Shown piece by piece: positions 9,701 to 19,382 of a DNA stretch of 64,000 nt (the stretch's first letter is position 1; every line of letters begins with the position of its first letter). Made by a program: the position numbers and the translations under genes. Source of the DNA: Deltaproteobacteria bacterium (GTDB lineage Bacteria > Desulfobacterota > Desulfobacteria > Desulfobacterales > SURF-15); NCBI GenBank assembly GCA_019309565.1, contig JAFDFZ010000015.1, positions 1-64,000 on the forward strand, read 5' to 3'. The notes under the pieces are model-generated. The model did no database searches. It had not been told where the DNA came from and saw only the letters and a program-made list of their open reading frames with translations.

Positions 9701-11017
9701 ATGCTGGGTAGCGGATTTCAAAATATTTTCAAGATACCCGAACTAAAGCGCCGTATTATTTATACGTTTGCGCTTTTGTCTGTGTATCGAGTCGGTGTTC
9801 ATGTGCCGGCACCTGGTATTGACAGCGCGGCCCTGGCCTCTTTTTTTGCACGCGCCAAGGGTACCTTATTGGGGTTGTTCGATATGTTTTCCGGCGGTGC
9901 GCTTGAAAGGCTCTCCGTTTTTGCTCTTGGTATTATGCCCTATATCAGCGCATCCATCATTCTGCAGTTATTGACCGTAGTGATTCCTCATTTGGACCGC
10001 CTATCCAAGGAAGGCGAACACGGCCGTAAGAAGATCACACAGTACACCCGGTATGGAACCGTGGTGCTCAGCATTATTCAGGGTTTCGGTATCAGCATGG
10101 GGCTGGAAAGCATGACATCTCCGGGTGGTGCGCCGGTGGTGGTCTTGCCTGGCTGGCAGTTTCGATTGATGACCGTGATCACCTTGACAGCAGGAACAGC
10201 TTTTATCATGTGGTTGGGAGAGCAAATTACCGAGCGTGGGATCGGCAACGGCATCTCGCTGATCATTTTTGCCGGTATTGTGGCTCGGATGCCAACGGCC
10301 ATTGGAAATACGTTTCGGCTTATATCAACCGGCGAGATGGGAATTTTTTCGATTCTTGTTCTGGTTGTGCTGATGGTGGTTGTGGTGGGGTTCATTATTT
10401 TCGTTGAACAGGGCCAACGTCGAATACCCGTTCAATATGCCAAGCGTGTTGTAGGTCGCAGAATGTACGGCGGGCAGAGCACTCATCTTCCTTTAAAGAT
10501 AAATACTTCGGGGGTGATTCCCCCCATATTTGCCTCTTCCATCATCATGTTCCCCGCCACCCTTGCCAGTTTTATTCGGATACCATGGATGCAGAATGTT
10601 GCATCGGCCATGCGTCCGGGAAATGTGCTGTATGAATTGTTATTTGTTGGATTTATTTTCTTTTTTTGTTACTTTTATACGGCTGTCACCTTTAACCCTG
10701 TGGATGTTGCAGATAACATGAAAAAACAGGGAGGATATATCCCGGGGATTCGCCCTGGAAAACGAACTGCCGATTATATCGATCGGGTGTTAACGCGGAT
10801 TACCCTTGGAGGAGCCATATATGTTTCGGCGGTCTGTGTGCTGCCTTCCATTTTAATATCCAAGTTTAACGTCCCTTTCTATTTTGGAGGAACCGCATTG
10901 CTGATTGTTGTGGGTGTGGCCATTGATACTGTGGCTCAGATAGAGTCGCACATGTTAACCAGACACTATGAGGGATTTTTGAAAAAAGGTGCCGCAAGGG
11001 TAAAGGGCCGGTATTAA
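9701..11017 (+). CDS. secY: Preprotein translocase channel subunit SecY
   Basis: SecY is the membrane channel through which unfolded proteins cross or enter the inner membrane. The 438 residues show about ten hydrophobic segments, with conserved [20 protein letters not shown] after TM1, [18 protein letters not shown] in the cytosolic region and [20 protein letters not shown] before TM9. It starts two bases after rplO. The adk and map genes that commonly follow secY are absent here; infA comes next. Confidence 0.97.
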   Translation: MLGSGFQNIFKIPELKRRIIYTFALLSVYRVGVHVPAPGIDSAALASFFARAKGTLLGLFDMFSGGALERLSVFALGIMPYISASIILQLLTVVIPHLDRLSKEGEHGRKKITQYTRYGTVVLSIIQGFGISMGLESMTSPGGAPVVVLPGWQFRLMTVITLTAGTAFIMWLGEQITERGIGNGISLIIFAGIVARMPTAIGNTFRLISTGEMGIFSILVLVVLMVVVVGFIIFVEQGQRRIPVQYAKRVVGRRMYGGQSTHLPLKINTSGVIPPIFASSIIMFPATLASFIRIPWMQNVASAMRPGNVLYELLFVGFIFFFCYFYTAVTFNPVDVADNMKKQGGYIPGIRPGKRTADYIDRVLTRITLGGAIYVSAVCVLPSILISKFNVPFYFGGTALLIVVGVAIDTVAQIESHMLTRHYEGFLKKGAARVKGRY

Positions 11018-11047
11018 TTTTCAGGGTTTCATATGTGAGGATCCACA

Positions 11048-11266
11048 ATGGCAAAAGAAGAGCCTATTAGAGTTGAAGGAAAGGTTATTGAAACCCTCCC
11101 AAACGCGATGTTCCGGGTGGAGCTTGAGAATAAGCATACGATCCTTGCCCATATTTCAGGAAAGATGCGCATGCACTTTATTAAGATTCTGCCTGGAGAC
11201 ACGGTTACCGTTGAGCTATCGCCTTACGACCTTACACGCGGAAGAATCACCTATCGTTCGAAATAA
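11048..11266 (+). CDS. infA: Translation initiation factor IF-1
   Basis: IF-1 binds the ribosomal A site during initiation. The 72 residues form the usual OB fold with [20 protein letters not shown] and [16 protein letters not shown]. It lies 30 bases after secY and before rpmJ, a standard bacterial order. Confidence 0.97.
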   Translation: MAKEEPIRVEGKVIETLPNAMFRVELENKHTILAHISGKMRMHFIKILPGDTVTVELSPYDLTRGRITYRSK

Positions 11267-11324
11267 ACGCGTAAGGCGACTCTGCAATCGGCGGAGGTGA
11301 GGTCAGCAAAGGGGGATTGTGCTT

Positions 11325-11438
11325 ATGAAAGTCAGACCATCGGTAAAGAAAGTTTGTGCGAAGTGCAAGATTATTCGAAGAAAAGGCGTTGTAAGGGTTA
11401 TCTGTGAAAACAGCCGCCATAAACAGCGGCAGGGCTAA
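11325..11438 (+). CDS. rpmJ: 50S ribosomal protein L36
   Basis: This 37-residue gene encodes [19 protein letters not shown] and continues [18 protein letters not shown]. The cysteines in VCAKCK and ICEN and the histidine near the end form the zinc site of the zinc-binding L36 type. It lies between infA and rpsM, the usual place. AGG-rich sequence upstream (GGGGG at 11310-11316) is the likely ribosome-binding site. Confidence 0.96.
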   Translation: MKVRPSVKKVCAKCKIIRRKGVVRVICENSRHKQRQG

Positions 11439-11453
11439 GGGGGAGAGCACTAA

Positions 11454-11837
11454 GTGGCTAGAATTGCTGGGGTTGATTTACCCCGAAAAAAACGGGTTGA
11501 GATTGGGCTTACATACATCTATGGCATTGGGAGATCCACATCAAATAAAATTTTGTCACAACTCGGTATTGATCCCAACACCAAAACTGATGATTTGTCA
11601 GAGTCGGAAATCAACAGGATTCGGCAAGTGATAGACGGGGGCTATAAGGTGGAAGGTGAACTTCGCACGGAAGTCTCTATGAATATCAAACGCCTGATGG
11701 ATTTGGGATGCTACCGGGGGCTTCGTCACCGAAGATCACTTCCGGTCAGGGGACAGCGAACCCATACCAATGCACGCACACGTAAAGGACCGCGCCGCGC
11801 CGCTGTCAAGAAAAAAGGCGCAGCCAAGAAAAAGTAA
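11454..11837 (+). CDS. rpsM: 30S ribosomal protein S13
   Basis: S13 sits at the top of the small-subunit head and contacts L5 and P-site tRNA. The 127 residues start [20 protein letters not shown] after the initiator and hold [20 protein letters not shown]. Translation starts at GTG (11454), after GGGGGAGAG. The C-terminus is lysine-rich. Confidence 0.97.
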   Translation: MARIAGVDLPRKKRVEIGLTYIYGIGRSTSNKILSQLGIDPNTKTDDLSESEINRIRQVIDGGYKVEGELRTEVSMNIKRLMDLGCYRGLRHRRSLPVRGQRTHTNARTRKGPRRAAVKKKGAAKKK

Positions 11838-11852
11838 TAGAGGGCATGAGTT

Positions 11853-12239
11853 ATGGCAAAGAGAGCCCGAACGAGAAAAAAAGAAAAAAAGAATATTTCA
11901 AATGGAATCGTTCATATTCAATCTACATTTAACAATACGATTGTTACCATAACGGATCCTGCGGGAAATGTTATTGCATGGTCAAGTGCAGGAGTTCAGG
12001 GGTTTAAAGGGTCCCGGAAATCGACTCCATTTGCCGCCCAGCTTGCAGCCGAAGATGCTGCCAAGAAAGCGATGGAACACGGCATGAAAAACGTGGAAGT
12101 GTACGTAAAAGGCCCGGGGGCGGGTCGCGAATCGGCGCTTCGTTCCCTTCAATCTGCGGGATTCAATGTGGTCATGATAAAGGATGTAACACCCATTCCC
12201 CATAACGGTTGCAGGCCACCAAAAAGACGCAGGGTTTAA
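11853..12239 (+). CDS. rpsK: 30S ribosomal protein S11
   Basis: S11 lies on the platform of the small subunit. The 128 residues include [16 protein letters not shown]-like sequence ([20 protein letters not shown]) and end with [15 protein letters not shown], a family hallmark. It follows rpsM by 15 bases. Confidence 0.97.
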   Translation: MAKRARTRKKEKKNISNGIVHIQSTFNNTIVTITDPAGNVIAWSSAGVQGFKGSRKSTPFAAQLAAEDAAKKAMEHGMKNVEVYVKGPGAGRESALRSLQSAGFNVVMIKDVTPIPHNGCRPPKRRRV

Positions 12240-12325
12240 TGGAGGGAATCTCACCGGTGCCGGTAATGGGCAATCCATAATCCTGTTTTTTTTCAAAGGG
12301 CTAAGATGTTTTAAAGGAGGTTCAT

Positions 12326-12955
12326 TTGGCAAGATATACGGGTTCGGTATGCAGATTGTGCCGAAGAGAAAACCTTAAACTATTTTTGAAAGGAGATCGG
12401 TGTTATTCCGATAAGTGTGCATTCGATCGAAGGGGGTATCCACCGGGGCAGCACGGTCAAAGCCGAAGGGGGAAGATATCCGACTATGGGATACAGCTTC
12501 GAGAAAAACAGAAAGTTAAGAGAATGTACGGATTATCTGAAAACCAGTTTCGTCTCTTTTTTAAACGCGCTGAAAGACAGGCAGGGATCACCGGCACCAA
12601 TCTGTTGGTATTGCTGGAAAGACGGCTTGACAACGTGGTATATCGTCTCGGTTTTGTGAATTCCCGCTCCCAGGGGCGTCATTTTGTCAGACACAATCAT
12701 TTTTTGGTAAATGGGAAAAAGGTGAATATTCCATCCTATCAAGTTCAGATGAACGATGTAATTGAAGTAAGGGAGAAAAGCCGGAACATTAAGGCCATCG
12801 AAGAAGCTATGGAGGCGGTTGCACGCAGAGGTGTTCCCCAGTGGTTGGATTTGGAGAAAGAGAACTATCGTGGTGTGGTTAAGGCCTTCCCTGTACGGGA
12901 AGACATTACCATGCCGATTCAAGAGCAGTTGATCGTGGAACTTTATTCGAAATAG
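12326..12955 (+). CDS. rpsD: 30S ribosomal protein S4
   Basis: S4 initiates small-subunit assembly and in E. coli regulates the alpha operon. The 209 residues carry the zinc-type N-terminus with [20 protein letters not shown] and a further cysteine in DKCAF, then the S4 RNA-binding motif [20 protein letters not shown]. Translation starts at TTG after AAAGGAGG. Confidence 0.97.
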   Translation: MARYTGSVCRLCRRENLKLFLKGDRCYSDKCAFDRRGYPPGQHGQSRRGKISDYGIQLREKQKVKRMYGLSENQFRLFFKRAERQAGITGTNLLVLLERRLDNVVYRLGFVNSRSQGRHFVRHNHFLVNGKKVNIPSYQVQMNDVIEVREKSRNIKAIEEAMEAVARRGVPQWLDLEKENYRGVVKAFPVREDITMPIQEQLIVELYSK

Positions 12956-13034
12956 CCGGCGGAACACTTTCACGTTACGGTGCTTTGATATTATAGAGAA
13001 TGATTTTTCAAAAAATAAGCGTTGGAGAGTGAAA

Positions 13035-14081
13035 ATGCCTTCAAATGAACTCATGGTCATTAATTGGCAGGATATGATTAAGCCCGAAAAGATTCAAGTC
13101 AACAGTACACCTTTTTATGGCAAGTTTGTCTGTGAGCCTCTTGAGAGAGGCTTCGGAATTACCATCGGAAATTCCCTAAGGCGGGTTATTTTATCGTCTC
13201 TGTACGGAGCGGCCATCACCGCGGTGAAGTTCGAGGGGGTTATGCATGAATACAGTGTGATACCAGGGGTATATGAAGATGTATCTGAAATAATATTAAA
13301 TCTGAAGGAAGTTCGCTTTAAAGTGAGCGACGTGGAACCAAAAACGGTTCGTATTGAAAAGACCGGAGAAGGTGAAGTTACAGCTGCAGACATCATCAGT
13401 GATGATGGCCGGTGTGAGGTGCTTAATCCCCAATTGCATATTGCCACACTATCGGATAAGGCTGTTTTAAAAGCCTCCATGACGGTAAAGGTCAGCAAGG
13501 GATACTCTCTTGCAGAGGCGAACAAGGATGAGGACGCACCCATTGGAACCATCCCTGTCGATGCGGTCTTCTCTCCTATCAAACGGGTTAACTATGTGGT
13601 GGGAACCGCTCGGGTCGGACAACGCACAGATTATGATAAGCTGACGCTTGAAGTATGGACCGATGGCAGCATTTTACCTGAGGAAGCTGTGGCATATGCT
13701 GCTAAAATAATAAAAGAACAGATGAACATTTTTATCAATTTTGATGAACAAATCACAGGAGAGGCGGTTCAAAAAACAGAGAAACCGGAGATGCCGCCGT
13801 ATAACGAAAACCTGTTTCGAAACGTCGATGAACTGGAACTATCCGTTCGAAGCGCTAATTGTCTTAAAAATGCCAATATAAATAAAATATATCAACTGGT
13901 CAGTAAGACCGAAGCGGAAATGTTAAAGACAAAGAATTTCGGCCGAAAGTCTTTAAACGAGATAAAGGAAGTGCTTGCAGAAATGGGACTTTCTCTTGGA
14001 ATGAAACTGGAGGCCTTTGTACCACCTGAAGAGCAACAACAAGAACAAGCAGCAGAAGAAAAAGAAGAAGAAGGAGCTTAG
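13035..14081 (+). CDS. rpoA: RNA polymerase alpha subunit
   Basis: Alpha dimerises to start RNA polymerase assembly and its C-terminal domain contacts activators and UP elements. The N-terminal domain has [20 protein letters not shown]; the C-terminal domain has [17 protein letters not shown] and the helix-hairpin-helix [20 protein letters not shown] glutamine/glutamate-rich tail closes the protein. ATG 13035 is preferred over GTG 13029 because GGAG lies seven bases before it; the product is 348 residues. Confidence 0.97.
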   Translation: MPSNELMVINWQDMIKPEKIQVNSTPFYGKFVCEPLERGFGITIGNSLRRVILSSLYGAAITAVKFEGVMHEYSVIPGVYEDVSEIILNLKEVRFKVSDVEPKTVRIEKTGEGEVTAADIISDDGRCEVLNPQLHIATLSDKAVLKASMTVKVSKGYSLAEANKDEDAPIGTIPVDAVFSPIKRVNYVVGTARVGQRTDYDKLTLEVWTDGSILPEEAVAYAAKIIKEQMNIFINFDEQITGEAVQKTEKPEMPPYNENLFRNVDELELSVRSANCLKNANINKIYQLVSKTEAEMLKTKNFGRKSLNEIKEVLAEMGLSLGMKLEAFVPPEEQQQEQAAEEKEEEGA

Positions 14082-14089
14082 CGGGTTCC

Positions 14090-14560
14090 ATGAGACACCG
14101 GAAAGCAGGCCTGAAGTTAAATCGAACAAGCAGCCACCGCAATGCCATGTTTCGGAATATGGTTACTTCTCTGTTTAAATATAATCGTATCCGGACTACA
14201 AGCGCAAAGGCAAAGGAATTGAAACGCTGGGCTGATAATTTAATCACATTGGCAAAACGCGGAGATTTGCACGCCCGGCGTCAGGCCCTGTCCATCGTGC
14301 GGGAAAAAGAAGTTGTTCACAAATTGTTTAAAGAAGCCGAAGATCGATTCAATGGTTCCTCAGGGGGTTATACCAGGGTGATTCGGCTGGGAGCACGACC
14401 CGGAGATGCAGCACCTATGTCGGTGGTTGAGCTGGTGTCTTCTGAAATGGGAAAGAAGAAAAAGGAAAGAAAAAAGAAACAGGCCAAAAAGGAACCATCA
14501 ACGCACGGACGGGAGCCAGATAGGACCGGGGCCGAAAAGATTGATGAAGAAAGCGGTTAA
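14090..14560 (+). CDS. rplQ: 50S ribosomal protein L17
   Basis: L17 is the last gene of the alpha operon. Its start [20 protein letters not shown] and the segment [20 protein letters not shown] identify it. At 156 residues it is longer than the common 115-130; the extra part is a Lys/Glu-rich C-terminal tail (from about residue 120) with no fold signal. It lies eight bases after rpoA and ends the ribosomal block. Confidence 0.96.
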   Translation: MRHRKAGLKLNRTSSHRNAMFRNMVTSLFKYNRIRTTSAKAKELKRWADNLITLAKRGDLHARRQALSIVREKEVVHKLFKEAEDRFNGSSGGYTRVIRLGARPGDAAPMSVVELVSSEMGKKKKERKKKQAKKEPSTHGREPDRTGAEKIDEESG

Positions 14561-14754
14561 GCGGTTCTGAACCGAAACAGCGAGCCCTATTGAATTGCGC
14601 TTTGCGCACCCCTTCGGGGATTCAACAGGACGAGCGCGCATTCCCCTTAAGCTTGTCGAAGCGATTGGGCTTCGCCATCGGCTACGACCCAACAAGGCGA
14701 AGATCCCGCTTAAACGGGGCTGCGGGGTCTTCAACCCCCTGTGAGATGTTTCCA
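14561..14754. other. GC-rich palindromic spacer after ribosomal operon
   Basis: This spacer separates the ribosomal block from a convergent GGDEF gene. It is richer in G+C than its neighbours and holds several short inverted repeats, the clearest being 14699-14708 with 14723-14732 (one wobble pair). None is followed by a T-run, so a factor-independent terminator is not evident for either strand. It may be a degenerate dispersed repeat. Confidence 0.4.
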
Positions 14755-15861
14755 TTACCGATTGTTTTTCCGCTGTTTTTCCTCATAAAGCCTCTGATCC
14801 GCTTTCTTTAAAAGCAGACGTGATTCTTTTCGTTCCACATCTTCCGTGGATGCCACTCCAAAACTGATCGAAATGGGAATGGAAATCTTCCCTGTCCTAA
14901 ACGGGTATTCCTCTAAATGTTTTTTAATTCGTTTCATGAGCTTTTTCGCACTTTTGGATGGCGTTTCCGGAAGGATAAATACAAACTCATCTCCGGCAAA
15001 CCGAGCGACCGCATCGGAGTTCCGACTCATTTCGATAAGCTTGTTCGCTACAAATTTTAGAAGATCATCTCCCGTGTCATGGCCATAGGTATCGTTGACG
15101 CTCTTAAAATCATCCAGATCCAGAAACACCACCGATAGCACATTCTCATATCGGCTTGAACGATTCAATTCCCTTCTCAGTACGGTTTCCATAACTCTGC
15201 GATTCAGCAGTCCGGTTAACGGATCATGATAGGCCAAAAACCTGAGTTTTTCATGGGCAAAGACGTTTGAAAGACAAAGCGAAACTTTTACTGCAAGCTG
15301 TTCGAGGCGGCTTGTATCGATACCGGGTTCAAACCGCTTTCGCGAGTAATCCGCCTGATTCAGGCTTCCGATAATCTGTCCGTGAAGGGAGATGGGAGCA
15401 ACTGCCATGGATTTGATCAGGTACTGCTGTCGCTTGGGGAATAAGCGGTGATACCGCTTAATGTCGTCGTTTATGAGCAACGGTTTCATGCTGGTGCCAA
15501 CAAGTTCAAGGAAGCGGTCTTTGTCGATGATATTCAGCCGGGCTTTTAAAATATCGGAAGACTCAAGTGATTGAACGAGACTTGAAACCTCGCTGTTTTC
15601 TATCATAGAGAGCCAGACATAAGGTACTTTGAATTTTTCGATGATTTGAGTGAGTAAAACCTCGAAAAGATCTCTAAAGTTGGTAATCGTTAGAAGCTGG
15701 GTTTCGATTTCATGAAATTTCCTTGTAATTTCTTCATTGTAACGCAATCGTTCGATGATCTTGTCGATATCAGAGATATGATAAAAATTTAACAGTGTAT
15801 CCTGCATACTGGTTAACGCTGAAAGCACTCCGCCCTGACGAGAAAGAAGTGCATCCCTCAT
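14755..15861 (-). CDS. GAF-like sensor / GGDEF diguanylate cyclase
   Basis: The product (368 residues) probably makes cyclic di-GMP. Residues about 50-195 form a GAF-like sensory region resembling the DUF484 family. From about 205 a GGDEF domain follows, beginning YHDPLTGLLNRRVME. The active-site loop reads AGDEF instead of GGDEF, a variant usually compatible with activity, and an RxxD inhibitory site (RNSD) lies five residues before it, so feedback inhibition by c-di-GMP is expected. No membrane segment is seen, so it should be cytosolic. It converges on rplQ and diverges from the response regulator at 16175, a possible partner. Confidence 0.85.
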   Translation of the reverse strand: MRDALLSRQGGVLSALTSMQDTLLNFYHISDIDKIIERLRYNEEITRKFHEIETQLLTITNFRDLFEVLLTQIIEKFKVPYVWLSMIENSEVSSLVQSLESSDILKARLNIIDKDRFLELVGTSMKPLLINDDIKRYHRLFPKRQQYLIKSMAVAPISLHGQIIGSLNQADYSRKRFEPGIDTSRLEQLAVKVSLCLSNVFAHEKLRFLAYHDPLTGLLNRRVMETVLRRELNRSSRYENVLSVVFLDLDDFKSVNDTYGHDTGDDLLKFVANKLIEMSRNSDAVARFAGDEFVFILPETPSKSAKKLMKRIKKHLEEYPFRTGKISIPISISFGVASTEDVERKESRLLLKKADQRLYEEKQRKNNR

Positions 15862-16174
15862 TGCCCGATAAAAAATTGTATTTGGGCATTGACTTTTTCG
15901 TTTTTTTGATGTTATTGAATATATGCATATTTCATGCCTAACTTTAAAATGTTTTTATATTCCTGGAAGTTTCGAAACACCTGGAAGATTGGCGTTGTGT
16001 CTTTTGTAACATTTTAGCCCTTATTTTCGAGTTTTTCACGAAGGAAAAAGGGGTTCTCACCGGTTGCGGGACATTGGTCTGCGTTGTGTTAAGCGGCAAC
16101 ATGAACCATCTGGTATTTCGGAAAAAAGAACGACAACAAAGACTATAGGCTTATCCACAGAGGCTTGCGACAGA

Positions 16175-16687
16175 ATGGGCGCATCGGGGCTATTAAAAGA
16201 CAAAGTCGTTCTGGTGGTGGATGATGATCCTGACGTGCTGGATACCGTTGAGGATGTTTTGAGCATGTGCTTGGTTCAAAAGGCCAGTGATTATGAAACC
16301 GCCCGACAATACTTGTTGAGCTACAATTTTGATATTGTTATTCTGGATATCATGGGAGTTAATGGATTCGAACTTCTTAAAACTTCGGTAAAAAGGCGAT
16401 TCCCGACCGTTATGTTGACTGCATACGCCCTGACACCAGAGGCTCTTGAAAAATCGATGAAGCTTGGAGCCGTTTCCTTTTTGCCAAAAGAAAAGATGAT
16501 CGAACTGGAAGAATTCTTGGAGGATGTGGTGTTGGGGGGAGGAAAGCCCGTATGGGAAAAACTCTTCCAGCGCCTGGGGGGCTTTTTTTCCAGACGGTTC
16601 GGGCCGGACTGGAAAGAGCGGAACGAATTCTTTAAGAGTTTTGAACAAACGGTAAAACAGGGATTATCAAGAAAAAGCTGCAGCTGA
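16175..16687 (+). CDS. Response regulator receiver protein
   Basis: The protein carries one REC domain near its start: the acidic pair in VVDDDPDV, the phospho-acceptor aspartate in IVILDIMG, the conserved threonine in VMLTAY and the lysine in FLPKEK. After the domain is a short C-terminal part (about 60 residues) with no DNA-binding or enzymatic motif that I recognise. ATG 16175 is chosen because the REC domain begins seven residues later; an upstream TTG at 16064 would add 37 residues of no recognisable fold. It lies opposite the GGDEF gene, and no histidine kinase is nearby. Confidence 0.8.
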   Translation: MGASGLLKDKVVLVVDDDPDVLDTVEDVLSMCLVQKASDYETARQYLLSYNFDIVILDIMGVNGFELLKTSVKRRFPTVMLTAYALTPEALEKSMKLGAVSFLPKEKMIELEEFLEDVVLGGGKPVWEKLFQRLGGFFSRRFGPDWKERNEFFKSFEQTVKQGLSRKSCS

Positions 16688-16703
16688 CCGCATCATTAGT
16701 TGC

Positions 16704-16732
16704 TTGACTAAATTCGGCATATTTAATATTTA
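16704..16732 (+). promoter_or_regulatory. Possible sigma-70 promoter upstream of the liv operon
   Basis: TTGACT (16704-16709) and TATTTA (16727-16732) are separated by 17 bases. It would give a leader of about 460 bases before livK, so a closer promoter may exist. Confidence 0.3.
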
Positions 16733-16874
16733 ATTTACATAATAATACTCTCTGTGACAAATTGCCCATGTTTTGTTCACCCAACGGGCGATACAGGTTT
16801 GAGACAAAGGGGTTTTAAAGGGATTGTGATATACCGCCGTGGGATGGATATTAACCAAGACCGTGTTCGTCAAT

Positions 16875-16900
16875 CTATAGAATTAGGCTATAGAATTAGG
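16875..16900. repeat. 13-bp tandem direct repeat
   Basis: Two perfect adjacent copies of CTATAGAATTAGG, followed by a T-run. Possible protein-binding repeat or replication slippage. Confidence 0.7.
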
Positions 16901-17200
16901 TTTTTTTCGGGGATAACTTTAACCTAAACTGATCGGTATCGGTTCCAGGTTCGGGGTTAGAGGGTTGCAGCCGATTGAAACCACCCATGATATTTAGCGG
17001 AATATAGAAAATTCATCATAAACAAATGGGTTAAAGTAAGATTATGCCACAACACACGGGCATTTGTGGTTTTTAACCCGGAACGCAGAATGATGAACCG
17101 CTCAACCTAGGTTATTATAGTTACCTGTACCAGCCGGCCCGCCCGCCGCTTCTGCAGGTGTTGTAGCAATATGGACGATAAATGAGAAAAGGAGGTAACA

Positions 17201-18358
17201 GTGAATAGGAAAAAAACCACAATTGTTGTGATTGTTTGCTTGTTTGTAATTGGAATTTTTGTAAATTCCGCTTTCGCCTTTAAGATTGGCGCTGTATTTT
17301 CGGTTACCGGCAGAGCTTCTTTTTTGGGTGATCCTGAAAAGAAGACCGCAGAGATGATCGCCGAGCAGATCAACAAGGCCGGAGGGATCAATGGCAAGAA
17401 GCTGGAATTGATCGTGTATGATGATGAAGGTGATGCCACCAAGTGCAACCTGGCTGTTAAAAAGCTCATAACTAAAGACAAAGTATGTGCGATTATCGGC
17501 CCTTCTTTGAGTGGACTTTCTCTTGCCGTAATTCCCCTTGCCGAGAAATATAAAACTCCACTTATTTCCTGTGCTGCAAGCTATAAGATCGTATACAACG
17601 AGAAGACAAAAAAGCCTTATCGATGGGTTTTTAAAACCCCCCAGAGCGACTCCATGGCTGTTGAAGCGATCTATTCTCATCTCAAAAAAAGAGGGATCAG
17701 CAAAATCGCCATCATGAGCGTCACCACAGGCTTTGGTGCCAGTGGTCGCAGTGAGCTTATTCGATTGGCTGCTGCTTACGGGATGCAGATTGTTGCAGAT
17801 GAAAAATATGGGCCCAAGGATACCGATATGACAGCCCAGCTTACCAAGATTAAGGGCAAGGCTCCCCAGGCTATTATCAACTGGTCTATTGGCCCCACCC
17901 AGGTAGTTGTTCTGCGCAACTGGAGAGACCTGGGGATGGCCAGCATCCCGTTTTATCAGAGCCACGGGTTTGGCAGTCGAAAAAATATAGAATTGGCTGC
18001 AGGGGCAGCAGAAGGGGTTTTTTGCCCGCTGGGAGCGGTGAACGTTGCGGAACTCTTGCCTGAAGACCACCCCCAGAAGAAGGTGACGATGCAGTACTTG
18101 AAAAATTACAAAGCCAAATACAATGAGCCGGTAAGCTCCTTCGGCGGTCATGCATGGGACGCACTGCATCTTGTGGCAGGAGCGCTTAAGCAGTTCGGGT
18201 GCGATAAATCAAAAATCAGGTATTACATTGAAAATACCAGGAATTTTATCGGGCAACATGGGATTTTCAATTTTTCCAAGGACGATCACAATGGCCTGAC
18301 TAAACAGGCGTTTCAGATGGTGGTCGTTAAAAACGGCGACTGGGCGCTGGCAGATTGA
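17201..18358 (+). CDS. ABC transporter substrate-binding protein, branched-chain amino acid type
   Basis: This is the periplasmic binding protein of the transporter encoded by the next four genes. The 385 residues start with a signal peptide (positively charged NRKKT, hydrophobic core, cleavage likely after SAFA, residue 26) and continue with the type I periplasmic-binding fold: KIGAVFSVTGRASFLGD, EQINKAGGINGKKLEL and IIGPSLSGLSLAV. These match the LivK family (leucine/isoleucine/valine or related ligands such as amides or aromatic acids); the ligand cannot be told from the sequence. GTG start after a strong AGGAGGT. A terminator-like hairpin lies after the stop. Confidence 0.9.
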   Translation: MNRKKTTIVVIVCLFVIGIFVNSAFAFKIGAVFSVTGRASFLGDPEKKTAEMIAEQINKAGGINGKKLELIVYDDEGDATKCNLAVKKLITKDKVCAIIGPSLSGLSLAVIPLAEKYKTPLISCAASYKIVYNEKTKKPYRWVFKTPQSDSMAVEAIYSHLKKRGISKIAIMSVTTGFGASGRSELIRLAAAYGMQIVADEKYGPKDTDMTAQLTKIKGKAPQAIINWSIGPTQVVVLRNWRDLGMASIPFYQSHGFGSRKNIELAAGAAEGVFCPLGAVNVAELLPEDHPQKKVTMQYLKNYKAKYNEPVSSFGGHAWDALHLVAGALKQFGCDKSKIRYYIENTRNFIGQHGIFNFSKDDHNGLTKQAFQMVVVKNGDWALAD

Positions 18359-18404
18359 TTTTGTCTGTTCCTATAGTGACAATGGATATTCTTTCGTAAA
18401 GTGG

Positions 18405-18435
18405 GAGGGTGGTGGTTTCACCACCCTCATTTTTA
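18405..18435 (+). terminator. Intrinsic terminator/attenuator between binding protein and permease genes
   Basis: A perfect 10-base-pair stem (18405-18414 with 18419-18428, loop GTTT) is followed by ATTTTTATT. It lies inside the liv operon, so partial read-through would give more binding protein than membrane components. Confidence 0.8.
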
Positions 18436-18472
18436 TTCTGCCCGATGACTCGGGCCGGACAATTTGCCGATC

Positions 18473-19375
18473 ATGGAAAAAATCACGCTAAGCGGCCAGC
18501 TGTTTCAATATCTCATCACCGGGCTTACCATTGGCAGCATCTATGCGATGGTAGCCATTGGGTTTAACATTATCTATAATGTTACTGAGATTATCAATTT
18601 TGCCCAGGGCGAGTTTGTTATGCTGGGTGGGTTGATAATGGTGTTTTTCAATACCGTCCTTAAGCTTTCCATTTTTTTGGCGTTTCCATTGACCATTATG
18701 GTTGTGACTGCGGTGGGACTGCTGATGGACCGGCTGGCAATCCGTCCCATACGCCAGCCATCAGTCATCACATTGATCATTGCCACCATCGCCGTTTCTA
18801 TCCTGATTAAAGGGGCCGCCATGTTTATCTGGGGAAAGGATCCTCTTGATTTACCGGCATTTTCCGGTCGACATCCCATAGATTTCTTTGGAGCGGTGAT
18901 TCAACCCCAGTATTTTTGGGTGATTGGGTTTCTGATTGTTATTGTGGTCCTTTTGACCCTTTTTTTCGAGAAAACCATTCTCGGAAAAGCAATGAGTGCA
19001 TGTGCCGACAACGTCGATGCGGCCAGCCTGGTGGGTATCAATGTGAAGCGGATGGTTCTGTTTTCTTTCTGTCTTTCTGCGGCCATTGGTGCTACCGCTG
19101 GAATCGTGGTCACTCCCATATCACTGATGGAATACGATCGGGGGGCGATGCTGGCGGTTAAGGGATTTGGCGCGGTTATTTTAGGTGGGCTCGGCAGTTT
19201 TCCCGGTGCCGTTTTAGGGGGGTTGATTTTAGGGGTGATCGAATCTTTCGGTGCTGGTCTGATTTCATCGGGGTACAAGGATGCTTTTGCCCTCATTGTT
19301 CTGTTGATCGTACTTTTTTTCAGGCCAAGCGGTCTGCTGGGTAGTGTTGAAATCAGTAAAATCAAGAAGTTCTAA
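18473..19375 (+). CDS. livH: ABC transporter permease, LivH type
   Basis: This is an inner-membrane subunit of the transporter, with about eight hydrophobic segments. The family signature is visible as LTIGSIYAMVAIGFNIIYNV near the start, with NFAQGEF following, and ALVGINVKRM-like sequence (SLVGINVKRMVLF) later, then GFGAVILGGLGSFPGAVLGG. ATG 18473 is preferred over the TTG at 18464; neither has a strong ribosome-binding site. It lies after the attenuator hairpin and before livM. Confidence 0.9.
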   Translation: MEKITLSGQLFQYLITGLTIGSIYAMVAIGFNIIYNVTEIINFAQGEFVMLGGLIMVFFNTVLKLSIFLAFPLTIMVVTAVGLLMDRLAIRPIRQPSVITLIIATIAVSILIKGAAMFIWGKDPLDLPAFSGRHPIDFFGAVIQPQYFWVIGFLIVIVVLLTLFFEKTILGKAMSACADNVDAASLVGINVKRMVLFSFCLSAAIGATAGIVVTPISLMEYDRGAMLAVKGFGAVILGGLGSFPGAVLGGLILGVIESFGAGLISSGYKDAFALIVLLIVLFFRPSGLLGSVEISKIKKF

Positions 19376-19382
19376 GGCTATT

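Larger units (their letters stand above)
16688..17200. other. Gene-free stretch upstream of ABC transporter
   Basis: No gene is visible in these 513 bases. They hold a promoter-like pair at 16704-16732, a perfect 13-base tandem repeat (16875-16887 and 16888-16900), a weak hairpin with a T-run (17047-17052 with 17064-17069, then five T) and a strong ribosome-binding site AGGAGGT just before livK. The length suggests a long regulated leader, which is inference. Confidence 0.5.

Noticed and set aside
14561-14754. Transfer RNA gene in the GC-rich spacer
   Set aside because: The inverted repeats do not form a cloverleaf and no T-loop consensus is present.
17102-18169. Long open frame (355 codons) on the - strand overlapping the binding-protein gene
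   Set aside because: It is antisense to a gene with a clear signal peptide, family motifs and strong ribosome-binding site; its own translation has no recognisable motifs.
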